Shown piece by piece: positions 42,154 to 52,908 of a stretch of 64,000 nt of DNA. Location: the NCBI GenBank assembly GCA_016865015.1, contig CP018226.1, positions 2,139,001-2,203,000 on the forward strand. The letters are read 5' to 3'. Position numbers and translations under genes: made by a program. The DNA is from Rhizobiales bacterium IMCC20636. Lineage in GTDB: Bacteria > Pseudomonadota > Alphaproteobacteria > Rhizobiales > GCA-2746425. The first letter of the stretch is position 1. Each line of letters starts with the position of its first letter. The notes below the pieces were generated by a model that saw only the letters and a program-made list of their open reading frames with translations, searched no databases and was not told the origin of the DNA.

Positions 42154-42909
42154 CTACAGCGCAGTTACGGCTATAGATGTTCGGGACAGAATCCTGTCAT
42201 ATGCCGGAGCAGGCTGTGCATCCGTGGCCAAGGTGCTGCCGGCAATTGGTGCGGGCAGCCTGATCTGCAAATGCTTGTCAGTGAGTTTGGACGCATCCAC
42301 GGCCCAGATATGCCTGTCGGCAATCTTCATCAATGCAGCACACATGTCGGCTTCGCATTGTTCCTGAACCAGAAAGCCACGTTCTGGATGTACGGAGGAG
42401 GCCGACAGCAATGCCCATTTGGTGTGATGGGCTGCAATGGTTTCAAAGGCGCTGCGATCAAAGGCTGCGCCATCATGATTGCGCAACTGAGAGCCAGCCA
42501 TATAGACGCGATTGCCGGAAACCATGGCAAGTGTGCTGGCGATGAAGGTCGAGTTTGTAATCACGGTCAGATCATGATGCTGGCGCAGGGCCTGGGCGAC
42601 AAAGGCGGAGGTGGACCCGGTGTTGATGGCAATTGAATCACCGGGTTTGATCATTCCGGCCACAATGTTGGCGATGGCAATTTTCGCCTGCTTGTTGCGG
42701 TTCATCCGCGCCAGGAAGGGTGGGTCTGCCAAAGTTTGCGTGCTGACAATCGCACCATGCACTTTTTCCACGTCACCGCGGTCCACCATAGGTTTGACGA
42801 TACGGCGAATAGTCTGGTCAGAAACGTTCAGCAAAGCGGCCAGCTCGCTGACGCTGACTGAACCGCGCAGGCTGACGGCGTTACGAATATCCTGTTCGTA
42901 TTTTGACAT
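42154..42909 (-). CDS. DeoR-family transcriptional regulator (first)
   Basis: 251 residues. Seen: an N-terminal winged helix (YEQDIRNAVSLRGSVSVSELAALLNVSDQTIRRIVKPMVDRGDVEKVHGAIV), then the sugar-phosphate-isomerase-like domain with NRNKQAKIAIANIVAGMIKPGDSIAINTGSTS (GSTT-type phosphate loop), LTVITNSTFIASTLA and AGSQLRNHDGAAFD. ATG 42909 has AGAGG upstream; an extra 16-codon N-terminus is unlikely. Divergent from the first DMGDH-like gene. Four ATCAAC/GTTGAT half-sites sit between them. Effector probably a phosphorylated metabolite. Confidence 0.88.
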   Translation of the reverse strand: MSKYEQDIRNAVSLRGSVSVSELAALLNVSDQTIRRIVKPMVDRGDVEKVHGAIVSTQTLADPPFLARMNRNKQAKIAIANIVAGMIKPGDSIAINTGSTSAFVAQALRQHHDLTVITNSTFIASTLAMVSGNRVYMAGSQLRNHDGAAFDRSAFETIAAHHTKWALLSASSVHPERGFLVQEQCEADMCAALMKIADRHIWAVDASKLTDKHLQIRLPAPIAGSTLATDAQPAPAYDRILSRTSIAVTAL

Positions 42910-42939
42910 GCGCGAGAACCTCTTTGCTGGCTGTTCTAT

Positions 42940-42977
42940 ATCAACATAAATCAACAAAAAAGTTGATAATTATTGAT
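42940..42977. promoter_or_regulatory. Four-half-site DeoR operator
   Basis: ATCAAC (42940), ATCAAC (42950), GTTGAT (42962) and ATTGAT (42972): two direct half-sites 10 bp apart, then two inverted ones 10 bp apart, symmetrical about 42958/42959. It lies between the divergent DeoR and DMGDH-like genes. A 10-bp period is typical of DeoR-family binding. Confidence 0.8.
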
Positions 42978-43022
42978 TTGGATTTCATAGTTTTGAGGAA
43001 CCATCACACAGGTGCATCCGAA

Positions 43023-45452
43023 ATGACTGATCCATCCTCCCGAAAATCTGTCAAACATCTGATCATCGGAGGTGGGATTATCGGCTGTTCGATTGCTTAT
43101 CATCTGGCCAAATCCGGTGAGAAAGATGTGGTTTTGCTGGAAAAAGCCGCTCTCACAGAAGGGGCCACATGGCATGCGGCGGGGTTGGTGGGGCAATTGC
43201 GCTCCAGTCGCAACACAACGCGCATGTTGCAGCGTTCTGTGGCACTTTACGACCGCCTGGAAGCGGAAACCGGTCTTGCCTGTGACTGGAAGAAAGTTGG
43301 CAGCCTTCGCTTGGCGGCTTCCACGGACCGGATGCTGGAGGCCAAACGTCTTGCCACAATGGCCAAGAGTTTTGGGCTGGAAATGCAGATCATTTCACCG
43401 GACGAAGCCAAGACTCTGTTTCCTTACATCAATACGAATGGTTTGCACGGCGCAGCCTTCATTCCCTCGGATGGTCATGTGGACCCGGCCAGTCTTTGCC
43501 AGTCGATTGCTGCTGGTGCGCGCTTGCATGGCGCGCAATTGCGCCAGGGTGTCAAGGTTCTGGATTTTACGGTGCGCGATGGTCGCATCATCGAAGTGAT
43601 CACGAGCGACGGTATTTATGAGGCGGAGACGGTGACCCTTGCCAGTGGCATGTGGAGCCGGGAATTGGGGCAAAAGCTGGGGCTTGCCATTCCTGCCTGT
43701 GCGGTGGAACACCAATATATCGTGACGGAGCCAATCCCGGGTTTTCCTGATGGTCTGCCGACGCTGCGCGACCCGGACAGGCTGGTTTACTATAAACCCG
43801 ATGCGGGTGGGCGGCTGGTCATTGGTGGATATGAAGATGATACGATTCCGTTCGGTGATAGAGGAATTCCCGGTGATTTTGTGCGTCAGCTCTTGCCCGA
43901 AAATCTGGACCGGTTTGAACCTTTGGCGGCTCATGCTGCGGAGGTGACACCGATTGTCAATGAGGTGGGTATTCGTCAGGTCATCAACGGACCCATTCCC
44001 TATTCCGCTGATGGGGATTTTGTCATGGGGCCTGTGCCGGATTTCAAGAATCTGATGCTGGCAACCGGGTTCCTCTATGGCATTGCCGCTGGCGGTGGCG
44101 CTGGTGAGATGATTGCTGAATGGCTGGTGGAGGGAAGGCCGAGCCTTGATCTGTGGCCACTGGATGCGCGACGCTTTGGACCGCATCAGGGTGCAAGATC
44201 ATACATGTATCCCCGTGCTGTGGAACATTATGCGCATCACTACAAGATGCGCTATCCCGGTCAGGAGAGCAGTGTGGCGCGCGGGTTGCGCAAAAGCCCG
44301 CTCTATGAACGGCTCAAAGCCAAAGGTGCGGTCTATGGCTCCAAGAATGGCTGGGAACGTCCGCTATGGTTCGCGCCCAAGGGAGTGGAGCCGGTGGACC
44401 AACTGGGTTTCCTCAATCCGGGCTGGAAACAATATGTCGCGCAGGAACACAAGGCTGTGCGCAATGGCGTGGCGCTGGTCGATCAAAGCAGTTTCTCCAA
44501 ATTTGAACTGGTCGGGCAGGGCGCGTTGGACGCGCTGCAATATCTTGCCGTCTCCAATATGGATAAGCCACTGGGCGCTGTCATATACACGCAGCTGTGC
44601 AACGAACGCGGCGGCATTGAAGCGGACGTCACGATTACCCGGCTGGGGAAAGACCATTTTTACATCGTCACCGGTGCCGGTTTTGGCGTGCATGACAGTG
44701 ACTGGATCAGACGTAATCTGCCCGCTGATGGCTCTGTTGTGCTGGTGGAGGTTACCTCTGGACGGGCCGTCATCAATCTGTGTGGCCCGAAGGCCAGAGT
44801 TGTTCTGCAATCCATCTGCGAAGAGGACGTCTCACATGAGGTTTTCCCCTTTGCGACAATGAAAAACATCACCATTGGTGCCGCGCCGGTACGCGCCATT
44901 CGCATCGGATATGTCGGGGAACTGGGCTGGGAACTTCATGTGCCGACCGAGTTTACGCAACATGTCTATGATCATTTGTGGGAGGCCGGTGCACCATTTG
45001 GCATTCGGGATATCGGGTATCGGGCCATCGATACGCTGCGCATGGAAAAAGCCTATCTGTATTGGAGCGCGGACATCACACCGGATTATACGCCGGTCGA
45101 GGCCGGGTTGGCTGGCCGCGTGCATTTGAAATCAAAGGGCGCATTCCTGGGGCGCTCGGTCCTTGAGCAGCAAAAACTTGAGGGACCGAAGCAGCAGCTG
45201 TGTTGCTTTGTGTCTGATGTAGAGTTGCCGCTGTTTGGCGGCGAAACCATTCTGGCGGACGGGGAGGTGGTGTCCCTGGCTTCCAGCGTTGGCTATGGCA
45301 CAACCGTAGAGAAGACGATCATTCTTGGCTATTTGCCAAACAATCTGCTGGGGCGCACGGATTTCACACTTGAGGCGATGGGTGAGTTGCATATGATCAG
45401 GAAAGTCAAAGCACCGCTCTATGATCCTGATAATGAACGATTGAAGGTCTGA
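43023..45452 (+). CDS. Dimethylglycine/sarcosine dehydrogenase-like flavoprotein (first copy)
   Basis: 809 residues. Seen: HLIIGGGIIGCSIAYHLAKSGEKDVVLLEK (FAD Rossmann), TWHAAGL with His51 where DMGDH/SARDH bind FAD covalently, FMS-type domain up to about residue 370, then a GcvT-like folate domain (AVRNGVALVDQSSFSKFELVGQGALDALQYL ... GRAVINLCGPKARVVLQ ... RIGYVGELGWELHVPTEFTQHVYDHLWEAG) and a GcvT C-terminal barrel. Reaction expected: oxidative N-demethylation, the methyl passing to tetrahydrofolate as 5,10-methylene-THF. ATG 43023 is the first good start after the operator. The choline-kinase-like gene follows 15 bp later. Confidence 0.92.
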   Translation: MTDPSSRKSVKHLIIGGGIIGCSIAYHLAKSGEKDVVLLEKAALTEGATWHAAGLVGQLRSSRNTTRMLQRSVALYDRLEAETGLACDWKKVGSLRLAASTDRMLEAKRLATMAKSFGLEMQIISPDEAKTLFPYINTNGLHGAAFIPSDGHVDPASLCQSIAAGARLHGAQLRQGVKVLDFTVRDGRIIEVITSDGIYEAETVTLASGMWSRELGQKLGLAIPACAVEHQYIVTEPIPGFPDGLPTLRDPDRLVYYKPDAGGRLVIGGYEDDTIPFGDRGIPGDFVRQLLPENLDRFEPLAAHAAEVTPIVNEVGIRQVINGPIPYSADGDFVMGPVPDFKNLMLATGFLYGIAAGGGAGEMIAEWLVEGRPSLDLWPLDARRFGPHQGARSYMYPRAVEHYAHHYKMRYPGQESSVARGLRKSPLYERLKAKGAVYGSKNGWERPLWFAPKGVEPVDQLGFLNPGWKQYVAQEHKAVRNGVALVDQSSFSKFELVGQGALDALQYLAVSNMDKPLGAVIYTQLCNERGGIEADVTITRLGKDHFYIVTGAGFGVHDSDWIRRNLPADGSVVLVEVTSGRAVINLCGPKARVVLQSICEEDVSHEVFPFATMKNITIGAAPVRAIRIGYVGELGWELHVPTEFTQHVYDHLWEAGAPFGIRDIGYRAIDTLRMEKAYLYWSADITPDYTPVEAGLAGRVHLKSKGAFLGRSVLEQQKLEGPKQQLCCFVSDVELPLFGGETILADGEVVSLASSVGYGTTVEKTIILGYLPNNLLGRTDFTLEAMGELHMIRKVKAPLYDPDNERLKV

Positions 45453-45467
45453 GCGGGAGGGAGCCAT

Positions 45468-46397
45468 ATGAGTGAATTTACCGAACCCGTTCAGCAAGCG
45501 CTGCGCAATGTGCCTCACCTGTCCGAGGTGGTTCTTGATGAAAGTCAGCTTGTGCGGCTGGGTGGATTGACCAATGTGGTCCATCGTGTGGACTTGCCCG
45601 ATGAAACCTTGATTGTGCGCATTCCCGGTAAAGGCACGGAAGATTACATCGACCGCTCTGTTGAGTTGCACAATGCCAAAGTTGCTGCCTGTGCCGGTGT
45701 GTCGGCAGAGGTGATCTGGGGGGATGCAGAGAGCGGCATCATGATCAGCCGCTGTATCGACGAGATCGTGACCATGACGCCGGAATCGTTTCTGGAACGC
45801 AAAGGCGCGCCAGAGCGCGCTGCTCTTGCGTTTCGGAAGCTGCATCAATCCGGGGAAACCTTCCAGTTCCGGTTTGAGCTGTTTTCCATGATTGACGACT
45901 ATCTGAAAGTGCTGTCGGACAAAGATTCTGAACTGCCCGACGGATATCATGAAATAGTAGAGGCTGCAGAACCGGTTAAATCGGTTCTTTCAGAAAATGA
46001 ATCCGCTTTGGCGCCCTGTCACTGTGACCCTCTCTGCGAGAATTTTCTCGATGATGGCACGAGGATGTGGATCGTCGATTGGGAATATTCCGGCATGAAT
46101 GATCCGATGTGGGATCTTGGAGATCTGTCGGTTGAAGCCGGATTTACCGCCGACCAGGATCGCGAGATGATGGCCGCCTATTTTGATGGGCAGGCCAGTG
46201 CTGCCGAGTATGGCCGCATGGTTGTCTACAAAGCCATGTGTGATCTTCTGTGGACATTGTGGGGCCTTATCCAGCATGCGGACAACAACCCGGCGGAAGA
46301 TTTCTGGGCCTATTCTGTGAACCGGTTCGAACGTTGCAAAACGCTGATGCGCAGCGCTGACTTTGCGGCCCATTTGAATGCGATCAAGGCTGGTTAG
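45468..46397 (+). CDS. Choline/ethanolamine-kinase-like phosphotransferase (first copy)
   Basis: 309 residues of the APH/LicA kinase fold. Seen: GGLTNVVHRVDLPDETLIVRIPGKG (nucleotide loop and Lys/Arg region), the catalytic loop HCDPLCENFLDDG with His185, Asp187 and Asn192, and Asp204 in the metal motif IVDWEYSG, then DPMWDLGDL. Family: transfer of phosphate from ATP to choline, ethanolamine or other small alcohols. It lies directly behind a DMGDH-like enzyme in the same operon, which is repeated at 52909-56250 in reversed order. Real substrate unknown. Confidence 0.88.
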   Translation: MSEFTEPVQQALRNVPHLSEVVLDESQLVRLGGLTNVVHRVDLPDETLIVRIPGKGTEDYIDRSVELHNAKVAACAGVSAEVIWGDAESGIMISRCIDEIVTMTPESFLERKGAPERAALAFRKLHQSGETFQFRFELFSMIDDYLKVLSDKDSELPDGYHEIVEAAEPVKSVLSENESALAPCHCDPLCENFLDDGTRMWIVDWEYSGMNDPMWDLGDLSVEAGFTADQDREMMAAYFDGQASAAEYGRMVVYKAMCDLLWTLWGLIQHADNNPAEDFWAYSVNRFERCKTLMRSADFAAHLNAIKAG

Positions 46398-46504
46398 TCC
46401 GCAGGATGCCGTGGATGGTGACATCGCAACAGAGCGGTAGCATTTTACAACGGTCATGCTTTTGGCAAAAGCGGTTGGGAACATAGCGCGCTTCGATCTG
46501 TGGA
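46398..46504. other. Gap between kinase gene and repeat array
   Basis: About 107 bp after the kinase stop with no gene or recognised structure before the repeat array begins. Confidence 0.5.
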
Positions 46505-46975
46505 TTCTCGGAATAAATCCGAGAACGACGCGGTGTGGGAGGTTGGTTCAGGATCAGTCCGGTATCGGATAACGGTGAACCCGGCATGAGGTGTTGACCA
46601 GTTTTCGACCTGCCAACACACCTCTTTTGTCATCTTCGGATTCATTCCGAGGATCGAACGGTGGTAAAGCCTAACCGACGCGGTGTGGGAGGTTGGTTCA
46701 GGATCAGTCCGGTATTTGATAGTGGTGAATCCGGCATGAGGTTCGACCTGCTTCCAGTCCGCCAATACACCTCTATCGTCATCCTCGGATTCATTCCGAG
46801 GATCGATTGGTGGTAAAGCCTAACCGACGCGGTGTGGGAGGTTGGTTCAGGATCAGTCCGGTATCTGATAGTGGTGAATTCGGCATCAGATGTCGATGTG
46901 CATTCAGTCAGCCAACACACCTCTATCGTCATCCTCGGATTTATTCCGAGGATCCATTGATGGCATGGCCCAAAC
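46505..46975. repeat. Tandem array of about 150-bp units with a palindrome in each
   Basis: Three near-identical units start at about 46526, 46676 and 46825 (period 150 and 149 bp), preceded by part of a unit with its own palindrome (46505-46525). Each begins CGACGCGGTGTGGGAGG and holds GGTTCAGGATCAGTCCGGTAT. Each ends with a palindrome: ATCtTCGGA-ttcat-TCCGAgGAT at 46632, ATCCTCGGA-ttcat-TCCGAGGAT at 46781, and ATCCTCGGA-tttat-TCCGAGGAT at 46931. The unit bodies drift by a few bases, the ends more. No protein-coding role; repeated peptide frames here are artefacts. Confidence 0.9.
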
Positions 46976-46983
46976 CAGCGCGA

Positions 46984-47754
46984 CTAGCTTTCCTGTTTGA
47001 TCAAATTCATTAGCGCTGCATGAATTTCGGGGTTTGCGGCGCTGACCACGCGGCCGTCGGATTGCAGGGACAAATCATTGCCATCCCAGTCGGTCATGAT
47101 GCCGCCCGCGCCCTGGACGACGCAGACAAGTGGCAGATAATCATAGGGTTGCAGATCAAAGTCGATGACCGCATCGATATGGCCCGCTGCCAACAGCATG
47201 TGCGGGTAGCAGTCATAGGCGAAGCGTCTTAGCTGGCCGGTGGTGCACAGGCGCTGGAAGAGAGCAGGATGGGCCGCTGCGATCTTTTCGCCCTCATTGA
47301 TGTAGAGCGCAGCTTTTGACAGTTCCGTGTTGTTGGACGTGGCAAGTGGCTCGTTCATATCCTTGAAGGCTGATTGGCCGTCGCCAGCATAGACCTCATC
47401 CAGTTCCGGCATTCTGACAATGCCGAATACTGGTTTTTCGGCTTTCAGCAAGCCAAGAAGCATGCCGTAAAGGGGATTTCCGCTGATGAAAGACCGGGTC
47501 CCGTCGATGGGGTCAATGATCCATTCGTAATCGCTCTGTCCGGCTTCGCGTCCAAATTCCTCACCAAATATGCCGTGATCGGGAAAGCGTTTCAGCAATG
47601 CACGGCGCAGATAGTCCTCGGTTTCCCTGTCTGCAATTGTGACCGGGCTTTCATCGCTCTTCTGGTCTATCGAGAGTTTTGAGCGAAAGTATTGTCGCGG
47701 TGTGGCGCAGGCAGCGGAAGAGATTTCCAGAGCCGCTTTCATCATCTGATCCAT
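46984..47754 (-). CDS. Inositol monophosphatase family protein (HisN/IMPase-like)
   Basis: 256 residues. Seen: SPVTIADRETEDYLR, GEEFGREAGQ with the Glu ligand pair (GEE, about 64-66), DPIDGTRSFISGNPLYGMLLGL with Asp81 and Asp84, and DYLPLVCVVQGAGGIMTDWDG at the C-terminus. These are the Mg-binding motifs of the IMPase/FBPase/HisN family, which removes phosphate from a small organic phosphate such as inositol phosphate or histidinol phosphate. Co-transcribed with the second DeoR gene (3 bp apart). Inference: acts on a phosphorylated amine or polyol produced by the kinases nearby. Confidence 0.9.
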   Translation of the reverse strand: MDQMMKAALEISSAACATPRQYFRSKLSIDQKSDESPVTIADRETEDYLRRALLKRFPDHGIFGEEFGREAGQSDYEWIIDPIDGTRSFISGNPLYGMLLGLLKAEKPVFGIVRMPELDEVYAGDGQSAFKDMNEPLATSNNTELSKAALYINEGEKIAAAHPALFQRLCTTGQLRRFAYDCYPHMLLAAGHIDAVIDFDLQPYDYLPLVCVVQGAGGIMTDWDGNDLSLQSDGRVVSAANPEIHAALMNLIKQES

Positions 47755-47757
47755 GTA

Positions 47758-48582
47758 TCATGCACTCTTCTGATTGCTGTTTTTGTCATCCGTCAAAACC
47801 AGTTCTACCTCGTTTTGGTGCAGCATGTCACAGATGTCGTTTGGTGGCATCTGATCACAGATCAGCATGTCGAAATCCGAGGGATCAGACAGGATGATGG
47901 GACCGGTTTGATTGAATTTGGAGCTGTCAGCTGCGACGATGCGACTGCGGGCGCGGGATGAGATCTCGCGGGAGAATTCAGCTTCTTCGATGTCGTGGAG
48001 CATGAAGCCTGCGGATGCATTGATCGCGGCGACTGACAGGATGGCATATTGCACATTGAACTGTCTTACATATTCCAGCGCTTCCCGACCGAATGCACCA
48101 CCATCATGGGCGCGCAGTTCACCGCCGGCCAGAAAGACCCGGTTGTTGTTTCGGGAAGCCAGAGATTGGGCGACGGACAGAGAGTTGGTGACCACAAACA
48201 GATCACGATGATTTTGCAAGGCTGTTGCGATATGTGCCGTGGTCGACCCTATATCCAGAAAAAGTGTGTCTCCGGAGCAGATCATTTTTGCAACGTGAGC
48301 GGCAATCGCCTGCTTCTGGAAAGCGTTTTCTGAAAAGCGTGTGTTGAAGGGCTCCTCAACGTGACCGCCAGTAATGTGCACGCCGCCATGGACCTTCCGT
48401 ACCGCTCCAGCCGTGGCCAGGGTTTTCACATTGCGGCGGATGGTTTCTTCAGACACGTTCAGGGTTTCTGCAAGCCAATGAATGCGGCCTGATCCGCCAT
48501 GTTGCTGCAGGGTTTCGAGAATTTCCCGTTCTCTGTGATTGGTGTGTTTGAAAACCGGGTCTGTGGCGTTTGCTTTGGCCAT
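47758..48582 (-). CDS. DeoR-family transcriptional regulator (second)
   Basis: 274 residues. Seen: an N-terminal HTH (HREREILETLQQHGGSGRIHWLAETLNVSEETIRRNVKTLATAGAVRKVHGGVHI), then the effector domain with GDTLFLDIGSTTAHIATAL (phosphate loop GSTT), LFVVTNSLSVAQSLAS and AGGELRAHDGGAFGREALE. ATG 48582 follows AGGAGGC at correct spacing; an upstream 11-codon extension is unlikely. Divergent from the ProU-type importer and upstream of the phosphatase. TTGAT/ATCAA half-sites in the gap (48636-48649) recall the operator of the other DeoR gene. Confidence 0.9.
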   Translation of the reverse strand: MAKANATDPVFKHTNHREREILETLQQHGGSGRIHWLAETLNVSEETIRRNVKTLATAGAVRKVHGGVHITGGHVEEPFNTRFSENAFQKQAIAAHVAKMICSGDTLFLDIGSTTAHIATALQNHRDLFVVTNSLSVAQSLASRNNNRVFLAGGELRAHDGGAFGREALEYVRQFNVQYAILSVAAINASAGFMLHDIEEAEFSREISSRARSRIVAADSSKFNQTGPIILSDPSDFDMLICDQMPPNDICDMLHQNEVELVLTDDKNSNQKSA

Positions 48583-48635
48583 CCATGCCTCCTGGCTGCT
48601 CAGATTTTTCCGCAACCTGAGATTATAGCTCTGTG

Positions 48636-48649
48636 TTGATAAGCATCAA
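48636..48649. promoter_or_regulatory. Candidate DeoR half-site pair
   Basis: TTGAT-aagc-ATCAA between the second DeoR gene and the ProU-type importer. Half-sites match those at 42940-42977 but in converging order. Confidence 0.45.
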
Positions 48650-48680
48650 TCCCACATCGAAAACAACAAAAAACGGCAAA

Positions 48681-48701
48681 ACCCAACAAATTTGTGGGTT
48701 C
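48681..48701. promoter_or_regulatory. 21-bp near-palindrome in the DeoR/ProU divergent gap
   Basis: AACCCA-ACAAATTTGT-GGGTT: a perfect 10-bp core with matching outer arms offset by one base. A candidate regulatory site for the importer. Confidence 0.4.
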
Positions 48702-48791
48702 AATATTGACGGCGCTGTCAAATTAGCCAAAGCTTCGAGTTGTGAATGTACCAGCAGTTCTGAATTTGAACCTATCGGCTTGGAGAATTGA

Positions 48792-49733
48792 ATGAAAACC
48801 TCATTGATATGCGGCCTTGCGGGGGCGCTTTCCCTTGCAGCGATACCCGCTCTTGCAGAAGTGGAATCGACTGACCCAATCAAACTGACCCTGCATGACT
48901 GGACCGGTCAGCTTCTGACAACCAACCTCATGGGCGAAGTTCTGAAGAAGGCAGGATACAATATCGATCTTGTTCAGGCCGATTACATTGCCCAGTTCGC
49001 GGGCCTGAAAACCGGCGATTTGCATGTGGCCATGGAAATTTGGGAAACAACCGGCCGTGAAGCCATGGACGAGGCAACCGGCACCGGAAATGTGCAGAAT
49101 CTGGGCGAAACCGGAATGCAGGCCATCGAAGAATGGTGGTATCCCAGCTATATGAAAGAACAGTGCCCCGGCCTTCCGGATTGGGAAGCTTTGAATGCTT
49201 GCGCTGAAATTTTCTCGACAGCGGAAACAGCTCCAATGGGCCGCTATCTTGGCGGACCTGTAACCTGGGGTGGCTTTGATGATGAGCGTGTTGAAGCTCT
49301 GGAAATGGACTTTGAAGTGGTTCATGCCGGAACAGATGCCGCATTGTTCGCTGAGCTGGAATCAGCTTATCAGCGTCAGGCACCGATTGTTTTGTGGGTT
49401 TATGCACCACATTGGGCACCGACCAAATTTGATGGCGAGTTCGTAGAGTTCCCGCCGTATACGGCAGAATGCTACAGCGATCCGGCCTGGGGCAGCAATC
49501 CCGACATGGCCTATGATTGTGGCAAACCCCGTGGTCCGATCTGGAAAGTTGCCTGGAGCGGTGTTGAAGAAAAATGGCCTGGCGCTCACGCAATCATCAA
49601 GGCTTTCAATGTCGACAATCAGGAAATGGGCGACATGGTTGCCAAGGTCGACCTTGAAGGGGCGAAGCTTGAAGATGTTGTTGCCAATTGGATGACCAGC
49701 AATGAAACGCGCTGGCAAGAGTGGATCAAATAA
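48792..49733 (+). CDS. Glycine betaine/choline ABC transporter substrate-binding protein (OpuAC/ProX type)
   Basis: 313 residues with a signal peptide (cleavage after about residue 22, ALA/E). Seen: IKLTLHDWTGQLLTTNLMGEVLKKAGYNIDLVQADYIAQFAGLKTGDLHVAMEIWETTGRE, and EEWWYPSYMKEQCPGLPDW, APIVLWVYAPHWAPTKFDG, GPIWKVAWSGVEEKWPGAHAIIKAFN, the OpuAC pattern with many Trp residues suited to a quaternary ammonium cage. No strong evidence decides between betaine, choline or carnitine. Followed by a 12-bp hairpin and the ATPase. Confidence 0.92.
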   Translation: MKTSLICGLAGALSLAAIPALAEVESTDPIKLTLHDWTGQLLTTNLMGEVLKKAGYNIDLVQADYIAQFAGLKTGDLHVAMEIWETTGREAMDEATGTGNVQNLGETGMQAIEEWWYPSYMKEQCPGLPDWEALNACAEIFSTAETAPMGRYLGGPVTWGGFDDERVEALEMDFEVVHAGTDAALFAELESAYQRQAPIVLWVYAPHWAPTKFDGEFVEFPPYTAECYSDPAWGSNPDMAYDCGKPRGPIWKVAWSGVEEKWPGAHAIIKAFNVDNQEMGDMVAKVDLEGAKLEDVVANWMTSNETRWQEWIK

Positions 49734-49765
49734 GAATCCTCCTGGACTGACTGCCAATTGACCAT

Positions 49766-49796
49766 TTGATGCCGGGCCGTATTTGCCCGGCATCAA
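49766..49796 (+). other. Strong intercistronic hairpin after the betaine-type binding protein
   Basis: TTGATGCCGGGC / GCCCGGCATCAA, 12 perfect pairs, 7-nt loop CGTATTT, 32 bp after the binding protein stop and 63 bp before the ATPase start. Followed by TCGACTGTT, not a T-run. Likely a partial terminator or mRNA-stabilising stem. Confidence 0.75.
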
Positions 49797-49859
49797 TCGA
49801 CTGTTACTGTGGCAATCTTCAGATTTTAAACCACTTTTGCTGAGCCGCCGGGAGTTTGT

Positions 49860-50881
49860 ATGGAAAAGTCGGTAAAATTGTCGTGCCGACATGTCTGGAA
49901 GCTCTTTGGCAATGGTGCCGGGGAATTCCTTGGCAAATCGGATGGCGCTCCATCCCTTGAAAGCCTTCAGGATGCCAATTTGATTGGTGCGGTTCGCGAC
50001 GCGAATATTGAAGTCCTGGAAGGCGAAATCTTCGTCATTATGGGTCTGTCAGGGTCCGGAAAATCTACTCTGGTGCGCTGTCTTTCAAGACTGATTGAGC
50101 CAACAGCCGGGGAATTGTTGTTTGAAGGCGTTGATCTGCGAAAGATGTCAGAGCGCGAGCTGATTGAAATCCGTCGCCACAAGCTTGGCATGGTGTTTCA
50201 GCACTTTGCGCTGCTGCCGCATCTGACGGTGCTCGACAATGTGGCCTTTCCTCTGGATGTGCAGGGCCTGGATCAGGCCACCCGTGAGGCCAAGGCGCGA
50301 CAGGTGATTGATCTGGTGGGTCTGTCCGACCGCGAATCGAATTATCCGCGTGAGTTGTCTGGCGGACAGCAGCAACGCGTCGGAATTGCGCGCTCACTGG
50401 CTGTGGAGCCGGAATTATGGTTTCTGGATGAGCCTTTCTCTGCGCTTGATCCTCTGATCCGGCGCGAAATGCAGGATGAATTTCTGCGCCTGCAATCCAT
50501 GCTGCACAAAACTATTGTTTTCATCACCCACGACTTTGACGAGGCCATTCGTCTGGCGGACCGCATCGCCATCATGAAAGATGGTGAAATCATTCAGATC
50601 GCAACGCCGGAGGAACTGGTACTGAACCCGGCAACGGATTACGTGGGTGAATTTACCAAACATATTCCACGCGCCAAGGTTCTGACAGTTGGTTCGGTGA
50701 TGTCGAAAGACCTTGTTGAGGGCACAGACACGGTTCTGGCTTCCGCGCGAATTGAAGAGATTGCCGACAAGGTTGAATCGGCCGGTATTCCGGTGGGCGT
50801 TGTCGATGCGGATGGTAAACCGGTCGGCTCCATCCGTCCGTCGACCATCATTGATGTGCTTGTGGGGCGAGAGGTCGTTTC

Positions 50882-50885
<4 letters not shown>
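49860..50885 (+). CDS. Quaternary-amine ABC transporter ATP-binding protein (ProV/OpuAA type) with CBS domain
   Basis: 341 residues. Seen: an N-terminal extension with VKLSCRHVWKLFG, Walker A IMGLSGSGKST, Q-loop VFQHFALLPHLTVLDNVAFPL, signature LSGGQQQRVGIARSLAVEPELWFLDEPFSALDPLIRREMQ, switch ITHDFDEAIRLADR, and a C-terminal CBS-like stretch SVMSKDLVEGTDTVLASARI...GSIRPSTIIDVL. CBS domains in ProV/OpuA sense ionic strength. The ATG overlaps nothing upstream; the stop overlaps the permease ATG (ATGA). Confidence 0.92.
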
Positions 50886-52888
<2,003 letters not shown>

Positions 52889-52908
52889 ATGGCTTGGAGG
52901 CGAGGGCA

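Noticed and set aside
43395-44186. Minus-strand open frame of 263 codons
   Set aside because: Antisense to the first DMGDH-like gene; the similar frame at 54187-55041 opposite its paralogue only reflects shared sequence.
46454-46932. Minus-strand open frames with repeated TGLILNQPPTP peptides
   Set aside because: They translate the 150-bp tandem repeats, end at different points and have no ribosome binding sites; a repeat effect, not a repeat protein.
46505-46975. CRISPR array
   Set aside because: Units are about 150 bp, nearly identical throughout, and have no short repeat/variable spacer alternation; no cas genes nearby.
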